In this document: one piece after another, positions 5,203-10,225 of the stretch
How the letters are laid out: the number at the start of each line of letters is the position of its first letter
How positions within the stretch are numbered: the stretch's first letter is position 1
Made by a program: the position numbers and the translations under genes
From: Oscillospiraceae bacterium
GTDB taxonomy: Bacteria > Bacillota > Clostridia > Oscillospirales > Oscillospiraceae
DNA: 10,225 nt
Assembly (NCBI GenBank): GCA_017521875.1
Contig: JAFXBH010000037.1
Span: 1-10,225, forward strand
Direction of reading: 5' to 3'
Notes under the pieces: model-generated
Databases searched by the model: none
What the model saw: only the letters and a program-made list of their open reading frames with translations
Told to the model about the DNA's origin: nothing

Positions 5203-7251
5203 TTAATTCATCGTGCCGTCGGTGCGGGCGAACAGGCCGGCAATCCGCTGGCGCAGGGCTTCCGATTCCGGGGTGTTGGCCGTGCCGGAACTGTCAATCC
5301 ACTTAGCCGACGCCTGTTGGGCGGCTTTCAGGGTTTGTAAATCCACACTTAAATTGGCCACCCGGAAAGCAGGCAGTCCCGACTGCCTTGCCCCGAAGAA
5401 ATCTCCCGGGCCACGGAGTCGCAGGTCTTCTTCTGCAATTTGGAAACCGTCGGTGGTCTTGCACAGGGCTTGCAGCCGCTGCCGGGTCTCGGGATTTTTA
5501 TTATTTGAGAACAGCACACAGTAACTTTTCGCCTTGCCGCGACCCACCCGGCCACGCAACTGATGGAGTTGAGACAGGCCAAAGCGGTCTGCATCTTCCA
5601 CTACCATCAATGTGGCGTTGGGAACATCCACGCCCACCTCGATCACCGTGGTGGCCACCAGCACATCCGCATCTCCCCGGGCAAAATCTCCCATAACGGA
5701 TTCCTTTTCCGCCCCCTTCATCTGGCCGTGGAGCAGAGCGATCCGCAGGTCGGGAAACACCTTTTGCTTCAGGGTTTCTGCCCACACTTCCGCGGCTTTG
5801 ATGTCCAAACCCTCATTTTCTTCCACCGCAGGGCAAACCACAAAGCACTGATGGCCTTCGGACACATGCTTGCGGATAAAGGCGTTGATTCTTGCCCGGT
5901 AACTTTCATCCACCAGGAATGTATCCACCGGCTCTCTGCCGGGGGGCAGTTCGTCTAAAATGGAGACCTCCAGATCTCCGTACAGCAGCAGCGCCAAAGT
6001 TCTGGGAATGGGGGTGGCAGACATCACCAGCAAATGGGGGTCTTGCCCCTTGCCTGTCAGCGCCGCCCGCTGAGAAACGCCAAACCGGTGCTGCTCATCG
6101 GTGATCACCAATCCCAAATCGGCAAATACCGTGGCTTCCGACACCAGCGCGTGGGTACCCACCACCAGTTGGGCCTGTCCACTTTCGATCCGCTCCCGGG
6201 CAACGCGTTTTTGCTTCACCGTCTGAGAACCGGTGAGCAGTTCCACCGCGATGCCCAAAGGGGTGAGCAATTTGGATAATGACGCAAAATGCTGCTCCGC
6301 CAATATCTCCGTGGGCGCCATCATTGCCGCCTGATGGCCGTTTTGAATGGCCATATAGGCCGCGGCGGCGGCCACCATGGTCTTGCCGCTGCCCACATCT
6401 CCCTGCACCAGCCGATTCATCGGCGCGCCACGACGCAGATCGGCGGCAATTTCTGCGATGGCTCTGTTTTGCGCCCCGGTGAGGGTAAAGGGCAACACAT
6501 TATAAAACTGGGTCAAATCCGTTTTTTCATACGCCGGGGCTTTCTTCAGCGCCCGGGCGGCCCGCATCAGGGAAAGGCCTGCGGAAAACACGAAAAACTC
6601 CTCGAAAATCAGCCGTTTTTTGGCCATCTCCGCCTCCTCCATAGAGGCAGGCTGGTGAATGGCGTAATAGGCTCTGTCTGCCGGCAGGATACCAAATTCC
6701 TGCCGCACCTGCTCCGGAATGATCTCCCGGGGCGGGTCGCAAATGGCCAAGGCTTGTGCCACCGCCTTCACCACCGCAGCATTGGAAAGTCCCGCCGTCA
6801 ACGGATACACCGGCAGCACCCGCCGGGTGGTCACCGGAGGGCTATCCAACGATTCAAACACCGGGGATGTCATATTGTAGCCGATAAAATCTCCCGACAC
6901 CGCCCCGTAGAAAATATACTCCTTGCCGTACTGCAGTTGATCAGCGGTAAATTTTTGATTGAAGAAAGTCAAAGTCAGCCGGGCGGTATGATCCGCCACC
7001 TGCACCTTGGTAATATCCAAACCCTTCCGGATATGGCTGGTTCTGGGGGTGTTCATCACCATGGCCTTAAAACAAGCGGGAACATCCACTTCCAACTTTT
7101 CAATGGGAACGATCTTCGTCCGGTCCTCATAGCCCCGGGGGAAATGGCAGATCAGATCTTCCAAAGTAAAAATATTCAGGGTCGCAAATTGCTTGGCCTT
7201 GGTGGGGCCGATGCCTTTTAATATGGTAATGGGGTCAGAAAGTTTCGCCAC
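5203..7251 (-). CDS. recG: ATP-dependent DNA helicase RecG
   Basis: A 682-aa full-length RecG, which rewinds and regresses stalled replication forks and drives branch migration of Holliday junctions. The N-terminal wedge/OB part (about 1-230) starts with the typical LKGIGPTKAKQF helix-hairpin-helix-like motif (11-22). Helicase landmarks follow in order: GDVGSGKT Walker A (284-291), MAPTEILAEQH (311-321), DEQH motif II (385-388), SATPIPRTL (411-419), ATTVIEVGVDVPNA (533-546) and QLRGRVGR (564-571). The RecG C-terminal region RLRGPGDFFGARQSG (611-625) is intact. Translation starts at GTG (7249-7251), supported by a near-perfect AGGAGGTGA (7256-7264). A promoter is proposed at 7290-7318. It appears to be transcribed alone; repeats abut its stop codon. 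Confidence 0.97.
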   Translation of the reverse strand: MAKLSDPITILKGIGPTKAKQFATLNIFTLEDLICHFPRGYEDRTKIVPIEKLEVDVPACFKAMVMNTPRTSHIRKGLDITKVQVADHTARLTLTFFNQKFTADQLQYGKEYIFYGAVSGDFIGYNMTSPVFESLDSPPVTTRRVLPVYPLTAGLSNAAVVKAVAQALAICDPPREIIPEQVRQEFGILPADRAYYAIHQPASMEEAEMAKKRLIFEEFFVFSAGLSLMRAARALKKAPAYEKTDLTQFYNVLPFTLTGAQNRAIAEIAADLRRGAPMNRLVQGDVGSGKTMVAAAAAYMAIQNGHQAAMMAPTEILAEQHFASLSKLLTPLGIAVELLTGSQTVKQKRVARERIESGQAQLVVGTHALVSEATVFADLGLVITDEQHRFGVSQRAALTGKGQDPHLLVMSATPIPRTLALLLYGDLEVSILDELPPGREPVDTFLVDESYRARINAFIRKHVSEGHQCFVVCPAVEENEGLDIKAAEVWAETLKQKVFPDLRIALLHGQMKGAEKESVMGDFARGDADVLVATTVIEVGVDVPNATLMVVEDADRFGLSQLHQLRGRVGRGKAKSYCVLFSNNKNPETRQRLQALCKTTDGFQIAEEDLRLRGPGDFFGARQSGLPAFRVANLSVDLQTLKAAQQASAKWIDSSGTANTPESEALRQRIAGLFARTDGTMN

Positions 7252-7289
7252 GGTGTCACCTCCTCCGGTTTTGGATTATCTTACTATAA

Positions 7290-7318
7290 AGTATAGCACA
7301 AGAATTGAAAATTGAAAA
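7290..7318 (-). promoter_or_regulatory. Candidate recG promoter
   Basis: On the minus strand, TTTTCA (7313-7318) is followed after 17 bp by TATACT (7290-7295), giving a leader of about 30 nt before the recG GTG. The -35 lies inside an AATTTTCAATTTTCAATT-type repeat. Confidence 0.5.
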
Positions 7319-7328
7319 TTAAAAATTG
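7302..7328. repeat. AATTGAAAATTGAAAATT-type AT-rich repeat
   Basis: Short tandem units of AATTGAAA lie upstream of recG. The same motif forms both arms of the MITE-like element at 9209-9323, so this may be a decayed or half copy. Confidence 0.5.
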
Positions 7329-7360
7329 TAGTTTGTTCTGTAGTATACAAAATCACCGGT

Positions 7361-7410
7361 CGGCAAACTCCCTGCCGGGGGCGGTACTTTCTTATCGGCA
7401 TAAGAAAGTA
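7361..7410 (+). repeat. Double-hairpin repeat, copy 1
   Basis: A GC-rich hairpin, CGGCA (7361-7365) with TGCCG (7373-7377), is followed by a perfect 11-bp hairpin, TACTTTCTTAT (7385-7395) with ATAAGAAAGTA (7400-7410), around CGGC. The bases after it (TGACGCTCC) resemble those after the related copy at 9745-9772 (TGGCGTCTCC). Confidence 0.6.
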
Positions 7411-7442
7411 TGACGCTCCTAAATATCCGCTGTCAATATATG

Positions 7443-7474
7443 AAAAAACTCCCTCCGAGAAAGTCAGGAGGGAG
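7443..7474 (-). terminator. Intrinsic terminator of rpsT
   Basis: On the minus strand CTCCCTCC (7467-7474) pairs with GGAGGGAG (7449-7456) and is followed by TTTTTT (7443-7448). It lies 23 bp past the rpsT stop codon and separates rpsT from recG. Confidence 0.92.
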
Positions 7475-7497
7475 ATATTTTCAGAGAAGTCAATAAC

Positions 7498-7761
7498 TTA
7501 GGCCAGTTTGTTCAACTTCAGTGTCATACTGCTCTTCTTACGGGCAGCGGTATTCTTGTTCAGGATACCCTTGTTGACACCCTGGTCAACAGCCTTCACT
7601 GCCAACTTGTATGCAGCCTGGGCAGCAGTCTTGTCACCGGTCTCCAGAGCGGCTTCGAACTTCTTAACGACAGTCTTCAAAGCAGTCTTGTTAGCCTTAT
7701 TCTTCTCGTAAGCAATCTTGGAAGAAATGACATCCTTCTTAGAGGACTTAATGTTGGGCAT
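7498..7761 (-). CDS. rpsT: 30S ribosomal protein S20
   Basis: An 87-aa, highly basic helical protein with the S20 pattern: MPNIKSSKKD at the start, KTALKTVVKKFEAAL, AYKLAVKAVDQGVNKGILNKNTAARKKS, and a short basic tail. S20 binds 16S rRNA in the body of the small subunit and helps early assembly. The frame is open further upstream to 7953, but the true start is the ATG at 7761: it gives the family length, begins with the conserved MPNIKS, and follows AGGAGGT (7768-7774). The upstream extension crosses the promoter and is not coding. The gene has its own sigma-A promoter (7802-7830) and terminator (7443-7474), as expected for a monocistronic rpsT. It is divergent from sigG across a 671-bp gap. 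Confidence 0.96.
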   Translation of the reverse strand: MPNIKSSKKDVISSKIAYEKNKANKTALKTVVKKFEAALETGDKTAAQAAYKLAVKAVDQGVNKGILNKNTAARKKSSMTLKLNKLA

Positions 7762-7801
7762 TGTTACACCTCCTGTTTCGTATTTGCTCATGCACTGTCC
7801 A

Positions 7802-7830
7802 ATTATAGCGGCTAATTTCCATAAAATCAA
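7802..7830 (-). promoter_or_regulatory. rpsT promoter
   Basis: On the minus strand TTGATT (7825-7830) is followed after 17 bp by a perfect TATAAT (7802-7807). The transcript start near 7795 leaves a leader of about 33 nt with a strong ribosome-binding site. Confidence 0.88.
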
Positions 7831-8376
7831 TACCTTTTTCAAAAATTTTCCCTGTTTTTTCCGTTGATTTTGAAAAAATATATAATTAGTGGTTATGTTT
7901 TTATCGGCACACAATATATAGCGTTTCCGATGGGGGATAAAATTTCCGCACACAAAAATTTTTCTCTGTCAAGAGGAAATTTTTTCACTGAAAATTTTTG
8001 ACTGTCAAAATGTAGAAAATGCAAATTGATAAAAAAAGTCAAAGGTTGCCGAAAGTGCTTATGTAAACCATTTTGGATACGCCGGCTGATTGCCCCCATC
8101 TGTGGAAAAAACTGTGGACAATGGGGAAAACTCAGGAATTTACGGGGCATTTTCCGAATATTTCCCAGTTTCAACCCTCCCTGACCTGTGAATACCGGTG
8201 TGTATACCGGGTGAAAAAACACAGAATATTTAGAATTATGTTGCCATTTGAACCCCCTGTTTTTTCTCCCAAAAACCGGCAAAAAGTTTCCTCTTTTTTG
8301 GAGTCGGTCCGAAAATGCCATCACCGCTCCATTCTTCGTCAAAAACTTTTGTGCGTTTTTCACAAACTTTCTTTCC
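7831..8376. other. Long AT-rich intergenic region between rpsT and sigG
   Basis: I see no convincing gene here. Open frames exist on both strands, including an extension of the sigG frame back to 8073, but none has a ribosome-binding site and protein-like composition. Structures seen: a hairpin at 7954-7985 (AAAAA-TTTTT-CTCT / AGAG-G-AAA-TTTTT, one wobble and one mismatch); a 15-bp dyad TTTTGAC-T-GTCAAAA at 7996-8010; two DnaA-box-like sites at 8101-8121; and a direct repeat of ATACCGG at 8192-8198 and 8204-8210. Roles are unknown; a small RNA is possible but no promoter-terminator pair was found. Confidence 0.5.
8101..8121 (-). promoter_or_regulatory. Two DnaA-box-like sites
   Basis: TGTGGAAAA (8101-8109) and TGTGGACAA (8113-8121) are the reverse complements of TTTTCCACA and TTGTCCACA, each one base away from the DnaA consensus TTATCCACA. 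They lie in the same orientation, 12 bp apart. No dnaA or dnaN is nearby, so this is more likely a DnaA-binding regulatory or titration site, or chance, than an origin. Confidence 0.4.
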
Positions 8377-8405
8377 GTATGAATTTTTGTGCCCGGGAGA
8401 TACTG
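8377..8405 (+). promoter_or_regulatory. Candidate forespore (sigma-F/G type) promoter of sigG
   Basis: GGAGATACTG (8396-8405) fits every fixed position of the sigma-F -10 pattern GGNNANANTR. GTATG (8377-8381) resembles the GYATA -35 and lies 14 bp upstream, one base shorter than the usual 15-16. A transcript start near 8412 would place the ribosome-binding site (8423-8428) just downstream, as expected. sigG is known to be switched on by sigma-F in the forespore. Confidence 0.45.
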
Positions 8406-8432
8406 GTAACATCTTCATTTTCAGGAGGGTGT

Positions 8433-9212
8433 ATGCAGGGAAAGGTAGAGATCTGCGGTGTGAACACCGCAAAACTGAAAGTGTTGTCCCAGACCCAGAT
8501 GGATGCCCTGCTTTTGCAGGCAAAACAGGGCGACCCCATCGCCCGACAGACCTTGATCGAGGGAAATTTGCGATTGGTGTTGTCGGTGATCCAACGATTT
8601 GAAAAACGGGGCGAAAGTCCCGACGACCTGTTTCAGGTAGGGTGCATCGGCCTGATGAAGGCCATTGCCAACTTTGACCCCACCAAGGGCGTCCGGTTTT
8701 CCACTTACGGCGTGCCGATGATCGCAGGGGAAGTACGGCGGTATCTGCGGGACAATTCCGCCATTCGGGTGTCCCGGTCTCTGCGGGATGTGGCATACCG
8801 GGTACTGCAATGCAAAGAGGCTATGGTTTCGGATCTGGGCCGGGATCCCACCAATGCCGAGGTGGCCCAGGCCCTCTCTTTGCCGGAGAGCGATGTGGCC
8901 GAGGCGCTGGACGCCGTCTGCGCTCCGGTGAGTCTGTATGACCCGGTATACGCCGAAGGAGGCGACCCGCTGACCATTCTGGATCAGGTGAAAGACACCC
9001 GGAACACCGAGGGCGCGTGGATCGACCAACTGTGTCTGCAGTCCGCCTTTCGCGCATTGGGAGAGCGGGAAAAACAGATCCTCTCTCTGCGGTTTTACGA
9101 CGGCAAAACCCAGACCGAAGTGGCTAACACACTGGGAATTTCCCAGGCACAGGTCTCCCGGCTGGAAAAAGGCGCCATCAGGTCTATGCGAAAGTCCTTC
9201 AGCATTTCTTAA
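8433..9212 (+). CDS. sigG: RNA polymerase sporulation sigma factor SigG
   Basis: A 259-aa sigma-70 family factor that directs late forespore genes. The N-terminus MQGKVEICGVNTAKLKVL is the diagnostic sigma-G signature. Region 2 (about 37-106) includes NLRLVLSVIQRF, DDLFQVGCIGLMKAI and FSTYGVPMIAGEVRRYLRD. Region 3 (about 112-190) contains IRVSRSLRDVAY, and region 4 (about 205-255) contains the GKTQTEVANTLGISQAQVSRLEK helix-turn-helix. The frame is open back to 8073, but the ATG at 8433 is chosen because it starts at the conserved N-terminus, gives the family length and follows AGGAGG (8423-8428), though at a short 4-nt spacing. A sigma-F-like promoter precedes it. Unlike in Bacillus, spoIIGA and sigE are not immediately upstream. 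The stop codon lies in the arm of a MITE-like repeat. Confidence 0.96.
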   Translation: MQGKVEICGVNTAKLKVLSQTQMDALLLQAKQGDPIARQTLIEGNLRLVLSVIQRFEKRGESPDDLFQVGCIGLMKAIANFDPTKGVRFSTYGVPMIAGEVRRYLRDNSAIRVSRSLRDVAYRVLQCKEAMVSDLGRDPTNAEVAQALSLPESDVAEALDAVCAPVSLYDPVYAEGGDPLTILDQVKDTRNTEGAWIDQLCLQSAFRALGEREKQILSLRFYDGKTQTEVANTLGISQAQVSRLEKGAIRSMRKSFSIS

Positions 9213-9323
9213 TGGATAATTGATAATTGAAAATGGACAATGGATGTGTCGGCTTTGCCGACGGATTTTAAAATCATCGCTGTAAGCGATACAATAATTT
9301 TCAATTTTCAATTTTCCATTATA
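9209..9323. mobile_element. MITE-like palindromic element
   Basis: About 115 bp with imperfect terminal inverted repeats of about 28 bp. TAATGGATAATTGATAATTG (9210-9229) matches the reverse complement of the right arm (about 9295-9323), which reads TAATGGAAAATTGAAAATTG, at all but two positions. Inside lie two further perfect hairpins: GTCGGC-TTT-GCCGAC (9248-9262) and ATCGCT-GTA-AGCGAT (9276-9290). No transposase is present and no target duplication was clear, so mobility is inferred from shape. It starts at the sigG stop codon and separates sigG from ylmC. Confidence 0.6.
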
Positions 9324-9325
9324 AA
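9298..9325 (+). promoter_or_regulatory. Candidate promoter at the right end of the MITE-like element
   Basis: TTTTCA (9298-9303) is followed after 16 bp by TATAAA (9320-9325), pointing to ylmC. The -35 lies in the same AATTTTCA repeat motif that seems to serve recG. AT-rich sequence yields such matches easily, so support is modest. Confidence 0.35.
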
Positions 9326-9382
9326 ATGTTCTACTCCCCCTGATATCCGCATAGACTGTACCAAAACTATGGGGGTGGGTAT

Positions 9383-9664
9383 ATGTCGGCCAAGTTTACA
9401 GATCTGCATTGTAAGGAAGTTATCTGCATCAGCGACGGACGGCGGCTGGGAATGATTCACGATGTGATTATTGGGTTGCCCAACGGGGAGGTCAGCGCCA
9501 TCGTGGTGCCGGGACGGTGCAAAATGGGCGGTCTCGGCCCTCCCAGAGATGATTTCGTAATTCCGTGGAATTGCATCTGCCGCATCGGGCCGGACATCGT
9601 ATTGGTAGACATCAAACCGGAAGACTGCCGGGTCTTGCGCCCACGACCGAAGTTGATGTTTTGA
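9383..9664 (+). CDS. ylmC: YlmC/YmxH-family PRC-barrel sporulation protein
   Basis: A 93-aa protein made of one PRC-barrel-like domain. The pattern DLHCKEVICISDGRRLG (7-23), then IHDVIIGLPNGEVSAIVVPG, FVIPWNCICRIGPDIVLVDI (58-77), matches YlmC/YmxH proteins, which are small, spread through spore formers, and of unknown biochemical role. Location right after sigG is the known gene order in Bacillus and many clostridia, which strongly supports the call. The ATG at 9383 has a G-rich GGGGGTGGG stretch as its ribosome-binding site (9371-9379). That stretch could be hidden in a hairpin (CATAG 9350-9354 with CTATG 9367-9371). It may be read through from sigG, or from a promoter in the MITE-like repeat. 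Confidence 0.88.
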   Translation: MSAKFTDLHCKEVICISDGRRLGMIHDVIIGLPNGEVSAIVVPGRCKMGGLGPPRDDFVIPWNCICRIGPDIVLVDIKPEDCRVLRPRPKLMF

Positions 9665-9710
9665 TTTCCCCTGATTTTTCTTCCGCGGCGGTGGGGATTC
9701 TAAAGGGGGT

Positions 9711-9772
9711 CCGGGACCATACGGGAGGTCCCGGCGGCTCTTTGCATACTTTCTCGCCGGTGAGAAAGTATG
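9711..9772 (+). repeat. Double-hairpin repeat, copy 2
   Basis: CCGGGACC (9711-9718) pairs with GGTCCCGG (9727-9734). Then CATACTTTCTC (9745-9755) pairs perfectly with GAGAAAGTATG (9762-9772). The second hairpin shares TACTTTCT/AGAAAGTA with 7385-7410 in the same orientation. Neither hairpin has a T-tract, so they do not look like terminators. Confidence 0.6.
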
Positions 9773-9785
9773 GCGTCTCCCCAAG

Positions 9786-9821
9786 AGATTGCCACGCCTG
9801 CTGTTGCAGGCGTGGCAATGA
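9786..9821. repeat. Perfect hairpin, variant of module B
   Basis: ATTGCCACGCCTGC (9788-9801) pairs perfectly with GCAGGCGTGGCAAT (9806-9819) around TGTT. The outer bases AGATTGCCACG and GCAATGACA match the ends of module B at 71-105 and 5011-5044, but the middle is a clean palindrome instead. No T-tract follows. Confidence 0.7.
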
Positions 9822-9834
9822 CAAAAGAGACTGT

Positions 9835-9859
9835 GGGTGGATTTTTTATCCACCCTTTT
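9835..9859 (+). terminator. Probable terminator of the sigG-ylmC unit
   Basis: GGGTGGAT (9835-9842) pairs with ATCCACCC (9848-9855) around TTTTT, followed by TTTT then ATGC. The stem is good, the T-tract short. Confidence 0.65.
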
Positions 9860-9952
9860 ATGCTATATCTTGGGTCTGTTTTGGTTTGTGATAACAACAT
9901 CCTGTTTTGCCAAAAAATATTGGAAAAAATATGAAAAATAAGAAAAAAACAC

Positions 9953-9981
9953 TTGCAAAACGGGCATACTTCTTATATAAT
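9953..9981 (+). promoter_or_regulatory. rpsB promoter
   Basis: TTGCAA (9953-9958) is followed after 17 bp by a perfect TATAAT (9976-9981), with A-rich sequence upstream (9911-9950) that could act as an UP element. The transcript would start near 9988. Confidence 0.88.
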
Positions 9982-9987
9982 AATTCG

Positions 9988-10107
9988 GCACGGAAATTTT
10001 CCGTAGTATTCAAACCACACACCCGGGGACCTGTCGCTCCCGTGTCCGCAAGGACGGGCGGCACGGAATGAACGGGGTGGAGGACAAAACAAAAGGAGAA
10101 AAAAACT
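9988..10107 (+). promoter_or_regulatory. Structured 5' leader of rpsB mRNA
   Basis: The leader is about 120 nt. It can form an outer stem of CACCCG (10019-10024) with CGGGGTG (10073-10079, one bulge), a stem CCGTG (10040-10044) with CACGG (10062-10066), and an alternative stem GTCC-GCAA-GGAC (10044-10055) with a GNRA tetraloop. Ribosomal protein operons often carry autoregulatory leaders, and this could bind S2. The ribosome-binding site AAAGGAG (10092-10098) lies outside the fold. No T-tract terminator is seen. Confidence 0.45.
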
Positions 10108-10225
10108 ATGTCTGTCGTATCTATGAAAAGTCTGCTGGAAGCCGGCGTGCACTTCGGTCACCAGACCCGCCGCTGGAATCCCAAAATGGCCCCCTACATC
10201 TACACCGAGCGTAACGGTATCCACA
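10108..10225 (+). CDS. rpsB: 30S ribosomal protein S2 (5' part, cut by window end)
   Basis: The first 39 codons read [20 protein letters not shown] and continue [19 protein letters not shown], the highly conserved S2 N-terminus ([16 protein letters not shown]). S2 joins the small subunit late and is needed for initiation, with protein S1 in many bacteria. The ATG at 10108 follows AAAGGAG (10092-10098) at 9 nt. It has its own strong promoter at 9953-9981. In most Firmicutes tsf follows, which would lie outside this window. The rest of the gene is missing only because the window ends. Confidence 0.96.
   Translation, partial: MSVVSMKSLLEAGVHFGHQTRRWNPKMAPYIYTERNGIH

Noticed and set aside
6289..7221. 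310-codon open frame antisense to recG
   Set aside because: It lies wholly within recG, is rich in His, Gly, Arg and Gln as shadow frames are, and has no ribosome-binding site.
7762..7953. In-frame N-terminal extension of S20
   Set aside because: It would run through the rpsT promoter (7802-7830). S20 proteins start at MPNIKS, which here has its own strong ribosome-binding site.
8101..8130. Chromosomal replication origin
   Set aside because: Only two near-consensus DnaA boxes were seen, with no dnaA, dnaN, rpmH or other origin-linked genes.
7893..8363. 156-codon open frame on the minus strand between rpsT and sigG
   Set aside because: It has no ribosome-binding site or recognisable domain, and its composition matches translated AT-rich spacer.
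8073..8432. In-frame N-terminal extension of SigG by 120 codons
   Set aside because: The conserved SigG N-terminus begins at 8433 and has a ribosome-binding site. The extension has non-protein-like composition and crosses a likely promoter.
9350..9360. Sigma-E or sigma-K -10 element (CATAGACTGTA) before ylmC
   Set aside because: The -10 is only partly similar, and no matching -35 was found at the right distance.
1..10225. CRISPR array, tRNA or rRNA genes
   Set aside because: No regularly spaced direct repeats with unique spacers and no tRNA-like cloverleaf or rRNA sequence were seen; the repeats present are dispersed palindromic units.

Overview
The window looks like a chromosomal segment from an anaerobic, endospore-forming member of Clostridia, probably of the Oscillospiraceae/Ruminococcaceae type. 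Three things point there: sporulation sigma factor G followed by a YlmC/YmxH-type gene, Firmicutes-style strong Shine-Dalgarno sites, and moderately GC-rich genes separated by AT-rich gaps full of short hairpin repeats. The lineage is inferred; no marker here fixes the species.

Layout. 1-148: a composite repeat, cut by the window edge. 186-1559 (+): a two-gene unit of a FucU-type sugar mutarotase and an AEC-family transporter, closed by a bidirectional terminator. 1649-2287: a lower-GC pair of small divergent genes (98-aa unknown protein and 70-aa XRE regulator) that share a mirror-symmetric promoter region. 2329-3189 (-): DegV-family lipid-binding protein. 3398-4567 (+): CDF metal exporter with an apparently duplicated C-terminal domain. 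4542-4943 (-): small membrane protein whose 3' end overlaps the CDF gene. 4970-5196: a second, inverted copy of the composite repeat plus extra modules. 5203-7251 (-): recG, starting with GTG. 7498-7761 (-): rpsT with its own promoter and terminator. 7762-8432: a long AT-rich gap. 8433-9664 (+): sigG and ylmC, separated by a MITE-like palindromic element. 9665-9859: three hairpin repeats and a terminator. 9953-10225 (+): promoter, structured leader and first 39 codons of rpsB.

The genes do not form one pathway. They are housekeeping functions (S20, S2, RecG), sporulation (SigG, YlmC), and small metabolic or transport units. The most notable signals lie between genes. A roughly 130-bp composite repeat occurs in inverted copies flanking about 4.8 kb, each copy just upstream of and co-oriented with a gene. 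The XRE/98-aa pair has mirrored promoters. A MITE-like element touches the sigG stop codon and may supply a promoter to ylmC. The CDF protein appears to carry two tandem cytoplasmic domains. I found no CRISPR array, tRNA, rRNA, transposase gene or recognisable defence system, and no clear undescribed multi-gene system.
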